DNA of 49,140 nt, taken from assembly GCA_016293005.1 (NCBI GenBank), contig JAEDFA010000005.1:1-49140 (forward strand). Reading direction: 5' to 3'. Below are positions 8,270-16,648 of this stretch, in pieces. A program made the position numbers and the translations under genes. The notes under the pieces are model-generated. The model did not search any database. It saw only the letters and a list, made by a program, of their open reading frames with translations, and was not told the DNA's origin. The DNA comes from Treponema sp. (GTDB lineage Bacteria; Spirochaetota; Spirochaetia; Treponematales; Treponemataceae). Every line of letters starts with the position of its first letter. The stretch's first letter is position 1.

Positions 8270-8350
8270 CTCTAACTCCAGAATCCTAAAATCTTTTAAA
8301 ATTATAAAGCAAGTTCTCATTAAAAGCAATAATTTTAAATAATCGTAGAA

Positions 8351-9160
8351 TTAGTTATCTTCTTCAGTTGCAGTAATTGAAACGCTTCCCAGATGAAGGG
8401 CATTGCTGTAATAATTTGTATAAGTCGTATCACGACCGACAGCAATTGCATACATATTCACATAATATTTTTTGTTGTCAGGTTCAGTAAAAGTTCCACT
8501 TACAAAATCAACATCACCTTGAGAAGGCTCTACATTCACTTCCTTGTCGTCTTCAGTCCGTCCAAAATCAAAACTTTTGTTTGAACCACTTCTTGAAGGA
8601 TAAAGTTCAAAATCCCCATCCTTTAACGGTTCCTTGTCTATTAAAATTCTTGCAGAAAATTCTTTTGTATCCTGATAATTTGTAAGCCTTATATAAACAG
8701 TACGATTTTTACCTTGCGCAGAAATCAAAGGATTTGTCGAAATTTCTTTTCGCTGAGAGTTTTCAATTTTTACAGTTCCAAGTTCCTGATACGAAAGAGT
8801 TTCCCTGATTCTACTTACCGCATTTGAATAGTTTGTTGAATTTATTAAAGTTGAAATCGATGTAATATCAGAATCCATTGTTGAAAGATTATTATAGATT
8901 TTATAGTAGATTGCAGTTCCAAGGAATTTAAAGGAAGAAGAAGAGTCTATGTAATTTTTATTATTTTCGCCAGTTTCATTCGTTGTAAATTCAAAATATC
9001 GTGTTGCGTATTCTGTGTTTGAATCAGGCTGATTGTTGCACCTTACAGGCGGGTCAAGTTCATAAAATTCATCAAGACCACACGCTGTAAAGCCAAAAAG
9101 ACAGCATAAAAAAAAGAAAATTTTTAATATAAAAAAACTTAAACTTCTTTCTGCTGCCAT
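8351..9160 (-). CDS. Lipoprotein of unknown function
   Basis: 269 residues with a signal-like N-terminus, two long hydrophobic runs (FFILKIFFFLCCLFGF) and lipobox FTACG around residue 27. The mature chain is rich in Asn, Ser, Thr and Asp and repeats aromatic and charged residues, as surface-exposed beta-rich proteins do. No domain was recognised. The start MAAERS has no obvious ribosome site and follows the stop of the TPR gene (9173) by 12 bp, so translation may depend on coupling. It shares the strand and region with the lipoprotein at 7643. What it binds or does is not visible. Confidence 0.7.
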   Translation of the reverse strand: MAAERSLSFFILKIFFFLCCLFGFTACGLDEFYELDPPVRCNNQPDSNTEYATRYFEFTTNETGENNKNYIDSSSSFKFLGTAIYYKIYNNLSTMDSDITSISTLINSTNYSNAVSRIRETLSYQELGTVKIENSQRKEISTNPLISAQGKNRTVYIRLTNYQDTKEFSARILIDKEPLKDGDFELYPSRSGSNKSFDFGRTEDDKEVNVEPSQGDVDFVSGTFTEPDNKKYYVNMYAIAVGRDTTYTNYYSNALHLGSVSITATEEDN

Positions 9161-9172
9161 AATTTTATTTTT

Positions 9173-9844
9173 TTATTGATTTTGTCCTAAAAAAATAAGA
9201 CGAGATTTTGCAAGATTTGTCCATTCGCCTGATGCAAAGTTATCAACAAGGGAAGTATACGCTTTTTTTGCACCTTCAACATCACCTAAAGCTTCTTTTA
9301 CACGGCCAAGACTGAAATAAGCGCGTTCAGCCTGAATATATTCTTTAAATTCTGCTGCCTTTTCATAATATTTTGCAGCATTTTCATAATCTTCAAGAGT
9401 TTCAAAGCATGAAGCGGCATTATAATAATCAAGCGGACAGGTGTAAGCTGAACTATTCTTTTTTGCAGCTGAAAGATAATATTCAGATGCGTTTTTGTAA
9501 TCTTTTTTTGAATAAAGAATTTCTGCCTGAAGTCTGTTTGCAGCAGAACCGCCAACACAACCTTTTGAAAGATATGGCTTTAATTTTGAAAGAGCGTTTT
9601 CACGGCGAACCTCAAGTTCTTCAGAAGAAAGCTTAGCAGAATTTTCTGTAAGTTCATAAGCAATTTTATCAACTTCTCCAATAACTGCTTTATCGTTTGA
9701 AGAATGAACTGCATTAAAAATTGACACACCGACTATAACGGCAATCACCAAAGCAAAAACGACAATTAATACAGTCCTCCATTTTTCAAGAAATAAAGCA
9801 ACTTTTTCTGCCTGTGAAGTTTTTTCAAATTTTGGACTTTCCAT
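9173..9844 (-). CDS. Single-pass TPR protein (YfgM/BamD-like architecture)
   Basis: The protein starts at MESPKFEK (9844), chosen because GGGGGA lies just before it; an upstream ATG four codons earlier has no site. It has a short cytoplasmic head (residues 1-25), one membrane helix (about 26-50, LIVVFALVIAVIVGVSIF) and a helical periplasmic-type part with TPR-like repeats (CFETLEDYENAAKYYEKAAE, then YFSLGRVKEALGDVEGAKKAY). This resembles YfgM/BamD-type scaffold proteins, but the specific partner is unknown. It overlaps nothing: the sigma-54-type regulator ends just 13 bp upstream of the start and the lipoprotein gene follows 12 bp downstream. Confidence 0.8.
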   Translation of the reverse strand: MESPKFEKTSQAEKVALFLEKWRTVLIVVFALVIAVIVGVSIFNAVHSSNDKAVIGEVDKIAYELTENSAKLSSEELEVRRENALSKLKPYLSKGCVGGSAANRLQAEILYSKKDYKNASEYYLSAAKKNSSAYTCPLDYYNAASCFETLEDYENAAKYYEKAAEFKEYIQAERAYFSLGRVKEALGDVEGAKKAYTSLVDNFASGEWTNLAKSRLIFLGQNQ

Positions 9845-9857
9845 TTTATCCCCCATT

Positions 9858-11399
9858 TCATTTATCGCGAATATTCAGTTCATTCATGAGCCTTGAAACA
9901 TAAGTTCGCTGAATATCTAAAATTTTTGCAGTTTTAGTTTGATTCCAATTATTCTCTTTGAGAATTCTTGTAATGTACGCTTTTTTAAAATTATCCAGAG
10001 CCGACTTTAATGTTTTATCATCAGAACTGGCATAATTTTCTGCACTATCCCTGGCAAAATCAGAACTATTTTCTATTTTTTCTATCTGAAGCCGAAGATC
10101 ATCAGCAGAAATATAATTTTCTTTCCCGACAATAACCGCCCTTGCAACTGCATTTTCAAGTTCACGGATATTTCCAGGCCATGTATAATAATGAAGAAGA
10201 TGCTTTGCAGAATCACTGAAGCCTTTAAAACGCTTATTAGATTCTTCTGCATACTTTCTCATAAAATATTCTGATAAACTATCTATATCTTCAGGTCGTT
10301 CAGCAAGCGGCGGAATCCTTAAATTGTAGACATTAAGCCTGTAAAAAAGGTCTTCACGGAATTTGCCTTCTCGAACCATTTTTTCAAGATTTTTATTAGT
10401 TGCTGCAATAAGCCTCACATCAACGCTGATTGTTTTTGACGAACCGACTTTTTCGAATTTACGCTCCTGAATTGCCCGCAACAGTTTTGACTGTAATTCT
10501 AAAGGTAATTCTCCAATCTCATCTAAAAAAAGAACTCCTCCATCCGCAACTTCAAAACGACCTTTTCTGTCAAAATCAGCATTTGTAAACGAACCTTTAA
10601 CATGCCCGAAAAGTTCACTCTCAATTAAAGTCGGAGAAAGAGATGCACAGTTTACACGGACAAACGGTTTTCCTTTTCTTGAACTGTTTAAATAAATCTG
10701 TTCAGCAAAAAGTTCTTTACCTACACCGCTTTCGCCAGTTATCAAAACTGTTGAATTTCCATGTGCAACAATTTTTACTTCTTCAAGAAGATTCTTTACC
10801 ACAGGACTTGAATATACAAAATTATGAAATTTATAGTCAGGTTTTTCTGTTGAATTTTCTGTAAAACGCTCGTTTTCAGCACGAAGAGCCTTAAACTTTT
10901 CACAATTTTTAAATGCTGCAATCAAAGAACCAGAAATCAATTCAACCGCTTTTAAATCATCGATTGTAAAAGCCTGTGAATCAATTTTATTGAAAAATTC
11001 TGCAATTCCGTAAGTATGCTCAGAATCCCGAATTAAAATAGAAAGCATTGAATCGATTTTAAAATCCGGCAGATTTTCTTTTGCATAAGACAAATCTACA
11101 TTTCCGAAAACATTCATTAAATTTATGGAATGCTGGCACTCAATGCACCGAAGCGCAACGCTTTTTTTTTCTAAGAACCGCCCTTTGTATTTTAAAAGAG
11201 CTTCACCTGCTGCAAAACGACATTCAAGTTTATTTGTAAAACGATTCAATTCTATAAAAACAGAATTTTCAGAGTTGACGATTTTCATTGCTTCCTGCAT
11301 AAAAACAGAAAGCAAATCTTCTTCGTTATCACATTTTAAACTAATCAACGATGAGATTTCAAGAAATGACTTTAGATCGGCTAAAGTTTTGCTATTCAT
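9858..11399 (-). CDS. Sigma-54-dependent transcriptional activator with GAF-like sensor
   Basis: 513 residues. Residues 1 to about 175 look like a GAF-type sensor (two Cys in RCIEC). An AAA+ activator domain follows with Walker A GESGVGKE (222-229), LFLDEIGELPLELQ (Walker B) and IAATNKNLEKMVREGKFREDLFYRLN. A C-terminal Fis-type helix-turn-helix follows (about 465-513, KENNWNQTKTAKILDIQRTYVS). Family members remodel sigma-54 RNA polymerase at -24/-12 promoters. The sigma-54 contact loop reads GSFTNA (269-274) instead of GAFTGA, so the normal contact may be altered. The start codon is preceded by GGTGAG. It lies 18 bp from rpsA on the same strand, probably in the same transcript. Confidence 0.9.
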   Translation of the reverse strand: MNSKTLADLKSFLEISSLISLKCDNEEDLLSVFMQEAMKIVNSENSVFIELNRFTNKLECRFAAGEALLKYKGRFLEKKSVALRCIECQHSINLMNVFGNVDLSYAKENLPDFKIDSMLSILIRDSEHTYGIAEFFNKIDSQAFTIDDLKAVELISGSLIAAFKNCEKFKALRAENERFTENSTEKPDYKFHNFVYSSPVVKNLLEEVKIVAHGNSTVLITGESGVGKELFAEQIYLNSSRKGKPFVRVNCASLSPTLIESELFGHVKGSFTNADFDRKGRFEVADGGVLFLDEIGELPLELQSKLLRAIQERKFEKVGSSKTISVDVRLIAATNKNLEKMVREGKFREDLFYRLNVYNLRIPPLAERPEDIDSLSEYFMRKYAEESNKRFKGFSDSAKHLLHYYTWPGNIRELENAVARAVIVGKENYISADDLRLQIEKIENSSDFARDSAENYASSDDKTLKSALDNFKKAYITRILKENNWNQTKTAKILDIQRTYVSRLMNELNIRDK

Positions 11400-11417
11400 T
11401 AAAATCTCACCATCCGA

Positions 11418-13136
11418 CTAATCGTTTTTTTGTGACTGAATGAAATTTCCGATTGTAAACGGTCCGTCATCAGTATCGTTGCTTGCTGACATGTACTGAG
11501 AAATTTCATCACGCTGCTGTCTGCGTTTAAATTCACGTACAGAGAATGAAACTTTTTCTTTTTCTACATTTACATCAACAACGAAAACATTAATTTTATC
11601 ACCGACATTGTATTTTTTTACAGCTTCTTCAAAAGGAGTATCACGGTCTTCGCTTAAGTTTGCCTTGTTGATAAGACCTTCGATTCCTTCACCAGCTTTT
11701 ACAAATACACCGAAATCTGTAATAGAAGAAATTTCACCTTCCATTGTTGTTCCCGGTTTGTGATTTTCTGCAAAAATCTTCCATGGATTTTCTGTTGCCT
11801 GTTTTAAACCAACTTTAATCTTATGATTTTCTGCATCACATTCAAGAACTACAACCTGAACTTCCTGACCTACAGTTAACTCGCTTCCAGGATATTTTAC
11901 TTTTTTTGTCCATGAAATGTCATCTGCATGTAAAAATCCGTCTATTCCTTCTTCAAGTTCAACAAAAGCACCAACCTGGGCGATTTTTACGACTTTTCCG
12001 TTTACTAAAGTTCCAGGAGCATATTTTTCTGAAATAGAATCCCAAGGATTTTCTGTTGTCTGTTTAAGACCAAGTGAAACTCTTCCAGCCTGAATGTCGT
12101 ATCCGAGAATCATACATTTGATTTCGTCACCAACTTTTACCATATCTGACGGTTTGTTGATTTTCTTTGTCCAAGAGAATTCGCTTATATGAACAAGACC
12201 TTCGATTCCATCTTCGAGTTCGATGAAAGCGCCGAAATCAGTAAGTTTTGTAACTTTTCCAGCAACGACATCACCAACATTATATTTTTCTTCAAAGTGC
12301 ATCCACGGATCTTCTGTAAAATGCTTTAATGAAAGGTTAATACGTTTTTCTTCTGGATCAAGGCGGATTACTTTAAGTTCGATTTCCTGACCTTTTTTTA
12401 CAAAATCTTTAGGACGAGTTACATGACCCCAGCTCATATCATTGATATGAAGAAGTCCGTCAAAACCACCTAAATCGATGAAAGCGCCGAAACTTGTAAA
12501 ACTTTTTACAACACCTTTTACAGTGTCACCAATTTGTGTATTTTTAAAGAATGCATCGCGTTTTTCGTTTATTTGATCTTCGAGTAAACGACGGCGATTA
12601 ACTACAACATTTGCTTTTGAATCAAGATAAAGCCGATCAATCAAAAATTCGCTTTTCAAACCGACAAACGATTCCTGATTTTCAACTTTTTGTGTATCAG
12701 TCTGACTAATAGGAAGGAAAGCATGAATGTTTCCACCTAAATCAACATCGAATCCGCCTTTTGTACAAGAGCGAATTACGCCTGAAACAGGAGTTTTTGC
12801 CTTGAATGCCGCAGAAATATCTTTCCACAGGCGTTTGGCATCTGCCTTTGTCTTAGAAATTTCAGGCCCGTTGCGTCCGAATTTCTTAACTAAAAATACT
12901 TGAACTTTTTCCCCAGCTTCCGGCTCATTGCCATTGAACTCAGCTAAAGGAATTCTACCCTCTGACTTACAACCGACATCAAGGAAAACATATTCGTCAG
13001 TTACCTGCACTACGATTCCTTCTACAGTTTGTCCTTCTTCAGGATTGTTAAAGTTGTTCAGAGATTCCTCTAATTGTGTCTGGAAATTGCCCTTAGAGTT
13101 CTGAGCTTCTTCCTTTTCCACTTCCATTTCTTCCAT
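11418..13136 (-). CDS. rpsA: 30S ribosomal protein S1
   Basis: Binds mRNA at the ribosome with a chain of S1 (OB-fold) repeats. About six repeats are visible, including GTVKGVVKSFTSFGAFIDLG-type segments that recur every 85-90 residues (DFGAFIELEDGIEGLVHISE, QVGAFVELEEGIDGFLHADD and FGVFVKAGEGIEGLI). The length, 572 residues, fits full S1. The start is ATG with AAGGG 7 nt upstream. It follows cmk by 9 bp, the classical cmk-rpsA pairing, and is followed by the sigma-54-type regulator. Given that several genes here seem to lack leaders, S1 is of interest, because leaderless mRNAs can be read without it in other bacteria. Confidence 0.97.
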   Translation of the reverse strand: MEEMEVEKEEAQNSKGNFQTQLEESLNNFNNPEEGQTVEGIVVQVTDEYVFLDVGCKSEGRIPLAEFNGNEPEAGEKVQVFLVKKFGRNGPEISKTKADAKRLWKDISAAFKAKTPVSGVIRSCTKGGFDVDLGGNIHAFLPISQTDTQKVENQESFVGLKSEFLIDRLYLDSKANVVVNRRRLLEDQINEKRDAFFKNTQIGDTVKGVVKSFTSFGAFIDLGGFDGLLHINDMSWGHVTRPKDFVKKGQEIELKVIRLDPEEKRINLSLKHFTEDPWMHFEEKYNVGDVVAGKVTKLTDFGAFIELEDGIEGLVHISEFSWTKKINKPSDMVKVGDEIKCMILGYDIQAGRVSLGLKQTTENPWDSISEKYAPGTLVNGKVVKIAQVGAFVELEEGIDGFLHADDISWTKKVKYPGSELTVGQEVQVVVLECDAENHKIKVGLKQATENPWKIFAENHKPGTTMEGEISSITDFGVFVKAGEGIEGLINKANLSEDRDTPFEEAVKKYNVGDKINVFVVDVNVEKEKVSFSVREFKRRQQRDEISQYMSASNDTDDGPFTIGNFIQSQKND

Positions 13137-13145
13137 TGTAAACCC

Positions 13146-13790
13146 TTATTTATGAATTTGTGATATTATTATCTCACAAACATCTTCTATGGTCAAGTTA
13201 CTAGTATCAATATACTTTGCATCTGAAGCGATTTTTAATGAACCTTCTTTTTTATTTTTATCGATTTCGTCCCGTTTTCTTATAGATTCTTTTATTTCTT
13301 CAAGGGACATTTTGCTAACCCCCTGATTAAACCGCCTTTGAGCCTGAACATCAAGAGATGCATCAAGATAGAATTTATATTCTGCATTCGGAAAAACAAC
13401 AGTTGTCATATCACGACCTTCGCAGATAATATCAAGGCTTTCAGTAATTTCTTTCATTTTTTCGTTTACAAGATGCCGAATTTCAACAATAGCAGAAACC
13501 TGCGCAACATTTTTGCTGACAGAATCATCGTGAAGAAAATCCTCTACATCTTCACCGTTTAAAAAAAGATGCCCATTTTTGTAAGAAAGATTTTGTTTTT
13601 TACAAAATTCAACTATTTTTGCTTCGTCATTTTTATCAAATTTTAAATCTATTCCAGATTTTAACATTGAAAGAGTAAGTCCTCTATAAAAACTTCCACT
13701 ATTCAAATAAGTGATGTTCAATCGTTTTGCAATTATCGATGCAATCGTACTTTTACCAGTTCCCGCAGGTCCGTCAATAGCAATAATCAT
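13146..13790 (-). CDS. cmk: Cytidylate kinase
   Basis: Phosphorylates CMP and dCMP with ATP. The P-loop GPAGTGKST sits at residues 7-15. ICEGRDMTTVVFP and the segment FYLDASLDVQAQRRFNQG are typical of the family. The start is placed at MIIAIDGPAG (13790) because GGGAGG lies 5 nt before it; the longer open frame uses an ATG inside the ribosome site. It has 214 residues, as expected. It forms an operon with rpsA (9 bp). Upstream lies about 155 bp of AT-rich DNA with small hairpins and no clear promoter box. Confidence 0.95.
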   Translation of the reverse strand: MIIAIDGPAGTGKSTIASIIAKRLNITYLNSGSFYRGLTLSMLKSGIDLKFDKNDEAKIVEFCKKQNLSYKNGHLFLNGEDVEDFLHDDSVSKNVAQVSAIVEIRHLVNEKMKEITESLDIICEGRDMTTVVFPNAEYKFYLDASLDVQAQRRFNQGVSKMSLEEIKESIRKRDEIDKNKKEGSLKIASDAKYIDTSNLTIEDVCEIIISQIHK

Positions 13791-13946
13791 TTTTCCTCCC
13801 ATAAAAGTCAATTAATAAAATACAAGTTTTAAGAATGACTTTTAGCGCTCTTAAAAGCGAACAGTTCAATAAGCGATATCTGCAACGCAGTTTTTTATCT
13901 ATATTTAATTTCTAACAATTTATTCTTACTTTCATAAAAAATTTAT

Positions 13947-14708
13947 TTATTTTAGACACAGATTTAAAAGCGAAGAAACTTCAGATTCTGTAAGTTCCCT
14001 GAAATCACCCGGCTTCATATTTCCTGCGCTAATATTTCCGATTCTGATTCTTACAAGACGCCTTATATGCACATTTTCAGAAGAAAAAACTTTTCTGATT
14101 TCACGATTTTTTCCTTCTATAAGAATAACTCTCATTCTGCGCGGTTTGATTTTCTGCGCTTGTTTACATTTATAAAAAACGCCTTCTACCCTTATGCCTT
14201 TTTCAAATTTTTCTGCAAGGTCATCGGGCAAATCCTGACTTGAATCTACAATATATTCTTTTTCAAGTTCGCTTGACGGATGAGAAAGTTTTGAAGTAAA
14301 GTCACCATCATTTGTAAAAATCAAAAGTCCCTGACTGAACATATCAAGCCGTCCAACATTATAAAGGCGTTCAGAATATTTTTCGCTCAAAAGATCAAGT
14401 GCACAAAGCCGACCTCTTTCATCTTTACTTGAACAGACATAACCTTTCGGCTTATACATAAGAATATAGCGTTTTTTTTCTTCCGGGAAAATTCTTTTTC
14501 CATCGACTAAAACTTCATCATCATAAGAAACTTTTGTTCCAAGCGATGTAATTATTTTTCCATTCACGGATACCCTAGAATCAAGAATAATCTGCTCGCT
14601 TGCCCTTCGGCTTGCAACACCACAATGCGAAAGAAAAACCTGTAACCTTATTAAACCGTTATTTTCTGAATTATCTTGCAAGTTCAAACCTCTGTTCTTC
14701 ATTTTCAT
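13947..14708 (-). CDS. rluB: 23S rRNA pseudouridine synthase (RluB/RsuA family)
   Basis: Makes pseudouridine in rRNA. An S4-like RNA-binding domain comes first (RLQVFLSHCGVASRRASEQI, then IILDSRVSVNGK), then the catalytic motif GRLDMFSQGLLIFTNDGDFTSKLSHP, whose Asp is the nucleophile. RVILIEGKNREIRKVF and RRLVRIRIGNI follow, as in RluB/RsuA/RluE/F. The start is uncertain: ATG at 14708 or 14702, or a TTG at 14681 with AGAGG upstream. All overlap the 3' end of scpB, which suggests translational coupling. The length of about 240-253 residues fits. The target position (2605-like) is inferred from the family only. Confidence 0.88.
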   Translation of the reverse strand: MKMKNRGLNLQDNSENNGLIRLQVFLSHCGVASRRASEQIILDSRVSVNGKIITSLGTKVSYDDEVLVDGKRIFPEEKKRYILMYKPKGYVCSSKDERGRLCALDLLSEKYSERLYNVGRLDMFSQGLLIFTNDGDFTSKLSHPSSELEKEYIVDSSQDLPDDLAEKFEKGIRVEGVFYKCKQAQKIKPRRMRVILIEGKNREIRKVFSSENVHIRRLVRIRIGNISAGNMKPGDFRELTESEVSSLLNLCLK

Positions 14709-15216
14709 CAAGGCGCGGAAGCTCTGAGATGCTGTTTAAATGGAAAAATTTTAAAAATTCTTTTGTAGTACCGAACTGAATCGGACGCCCTGGAACATCT
14801 TTTCGACCGACTTCTTTAATAAAATTACGGTCAAGCAGAATTCTTATCATATTATCTGCACTTACACCGCGAATTTTTTCAATTTCACCGCGGGTAATAG
14901 GCTGAGAATAAGCAATTATTGAAAGAGTTTCAAGCGCAGATTTTGAAAGACGCCCGGAATTTTTTTCACCGTATTTTTCTTTTAAAACCGCCCAGAATTT
15001 CTGCTTTGGCGTTAAAACCCAACCGCCTGCAATCATCGCAAGTTCAATTCCCGAATCATTTTTTTTGTATTTTTCAGTTAAAATTTCAAGGCATTTTTTT
15101 ACGACTTCTTCAGAAAGTAAAGAAATCGAAGCAATCTGTTTTTCACTTACAGGTTCGCTTTCCAAAAACAAAACAGCCTCAACAAGTGCAGATTCAGTTT
15201 CAAATTCCATAATCAA
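14671..15216 (-). CDS. scpB: Segregation and condensation protein B
   Basis: A winged-helix partner of the SMC-ScpA condensin. It shows the N-terminal helix motif LVEAVLFLESEPVSEKQIA, LSKSALETLSIIAYSQPITRGEIEKIRGV (the ScpB signature) and VGRKDVPGRPIQFGTT. The length, 181 residues, is normal. The start is TTG at 15216 with AGGGG 5 nt upstream, or ATG at 15210. Its 3' end overlaps rluB by about 38 bp and its start lies about 36 bp after scpA, an order common in bacteria (scpA-scpB-rluB). It acts with SMC in chromosome compaction. Confidence 0.93.
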   Translation of the reverse strand: MIMEFETESALVEAVLFLESEPVSEKQIASISLLSEEVVKKCLEILTEKYKKNDSGIELAMIAGGWVLTPKQKFWAVLKEKYGEKNSGRLSKSALETLSIIAYSQPITRGEIEKIRGVSADNMIRILLDRNFIKEVGRKDVPGRPIQFGTTKEFLKFFHLNSISELPRLDENEEQRFELAR

Positions 15217-15251
15217 TAAAGCCCCTATAAAAAATAAGTCTAAGACGGTTT

Positions 15252-16097
15252 TTAGATTGCATTTACGCTTTCTTTTTTGTCAATTGTAATTTCAAAATTA
15301 TTAAAATTCTGATTTCCGTCGATTCTTTTACAGATTTTTATATTTCCATACAGTTTATTCTGCATAATCGTTATCATTTTAAATTTTACCGCTTCCAAAA
15401 TTGCCATAAACGCACAGATAATATCCATTTCGTTTCCTTCACGCGTAATCAAATCAGTAAAAAGACACTCGTTCTTCTTTTCGAAAAGTTCATTCATAAG
15501 CGTAATCTTTTCATTGACGCTGATTTCTTCGTACATGTCAAGAATTGTGCTGTCAGAATACTGACTTACCATATTCTTGAAAAGTTTCTGCATCTGCTGC
15601 AAAAGTTCCCAAGTGTCGACCTGTTCCCACTGATTTTCGCCCTCTTCAAACGGAAGAACACGCTGAATTTTATTTCGTTCAAAGCTCCATTCAGAAGTTT
15701 CTTCTTTTTGCTCCATTAATTCTGTAAGTTTTTTAAACTTTTGATACTCAATAAGTTTTTCAACAAGTTCAAGACGCGGATCTTCCATTTCGTCATCTTC
15801 GTATTCAATTTCAACAGGCAAAAGCATACGGCTTTTTATTTCAAGAAGTTTCGCCGCCCATTTATAAAATTCGCTTAAATCCGACAAATCAGTTTGAACT
15901 GCATAATCAAGATAATCAAGATATTGTTCCGTGATTTCTGCAATCGGGATATCGTAAATGTTTATTTCACTTTCTTTTACAAGATACAAAAGCAAATCAA
16001 GCGGACCTTCAAACTGACCTGCAACATAAGACCTTTTTTTATTTTCTTTTGGCTGATTTTCACCCGAACCAGTATTTTTTTCAGATTTTTCATTCAT
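15252..16097 (-). CDS. scpA: Segregation and condensation protein A
   Basis: The kleisin subunit of the SMC condensin. The N-terminal segment FEGPLDLLLYLVKESEINIY-DIPIAEITEQYLDYL is the ScpA signature. KWAAKLLEIKSRMLLP follows, and the C-terminal winged-helix part contains ICAFMAILEAVKFKMITIMQ. 281 residues is slightly long because of a charged N-terminal tail (residues 1-24, KSEKNTGSGENQPKENKKR). The start is ATG, with GGCGG upstream. It lies between folK (upstream) and scpB. Confidence 0.94.
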   Translation of the reverse strand: MNEKSEKNTGSGENQPKENKKRSYVAGQFEGPLDLLLYLVKESEINIYDIPIAEITEQYLDYLDYAVQTDLSDLSEFYKWAAKLLEIKSRMLLPVEIEYEDDEMEDPRLELVEKLIEYQKFKKLTELMEQKEETSEWSFERNKIQRVLPFEEGENQWEQVDTWELLQQMQKLFKNMVSQYSDSTILDMYEEISVNEKITLMNELFEKKNECLFTDLITREGNEMDIICAFMAILEAVKFKMITIMQNKLYGNIKICKRIDGNQNFNNFEITIDKKESVNAI

Positions 16098-16135
16098 ATT
16101 TTACCGCCTTGAAAAATTAGCAGAAGACCCTAAAA

Positions 16136-16636
16136 TCAAATTTTTACAAGATCTTTCGCATCTGGAAGATTTTGCAAATATGAAGAAAATTCTTCCATTA
16201 ATTTTTCATCGGCAGTTTTATCTAAAATCTCAAGCACAGGAACTAAAACAAATGCCCTTTCTTTTATTTTTGGATGCGGAATTTTTAAGTTTTCTGTATT
16301 TAAAGAAAGCCCTTCGATATATTCAATATCAATATCTAAAGAACGCGGACCGTTTCTGATTTCTTTTTCACGATTACGACCAAATTCTTTTTCTATTAAG
16401 TGAATTTTTTCAAGAAGGACTTCAGGCAGAATAGCATCATCTAAAAAACCCGAAAGAGCCATATTATAAAAATTGTCTTGTTTTTCATAATACATAGGTT
16501 TAGAGATATAAACAGAAGAAAGGGTGATAAAACTTAAAATTTCAGAAAGAGAAGCACACGCTTTTGAAAGAATCTGAAGAGAAGTTAAACCGTTGTAATT
16601 TCTGTTTGAACCTAAACCTAAAATGACTTTTTTCAA
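16136..16636 (-). CDS. folK: 6-hydroxymethyl-7,8-dihydropterin pyrophosphokinase
   Basis: Transfers pyrophosphate from ATP to hydroxymethyl-dihydropterin in folate synthesis. LGLGSNRNYNG is the N-terminal motif and NGPRSLDIDIEYI the ATP/Mg2+ and pterin motif (usually GPRTLDLDIL). IPHPKIKERAFVLVPVLEI is also typical. 166 residues is normal. The start is TTG at 16636, with AAGGCGG just upstream. It is located between recA and scpA, 12 bp after recA's stop. Confidence 0.93.
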   Translation of the reverse strand: MKKVILGLGSNRNYNGLTSLQILSKACASLSEILSFITLSSVYISKPMYYEKQDNFYNMALSGFLDDAILPEVLLEKIHLIEKEFGRNREKEIRNGPRSLDIDIEYIEGLSLNTENLKIPHPKIKERAFVLVPVLEILDKTADEKLMEEFSSYLQNLPDAKDLVKI

Positions 16637-16648
16637 AGCAAAACCGCC

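Noticed and set aside
13880..13890. CTGCGTTGCAG stem shared with the ferredoxin leader (about 28158)
   Set aside because: An 11-base match of a small hairpin in two places is weak evidence for a repeat family and could be chance.
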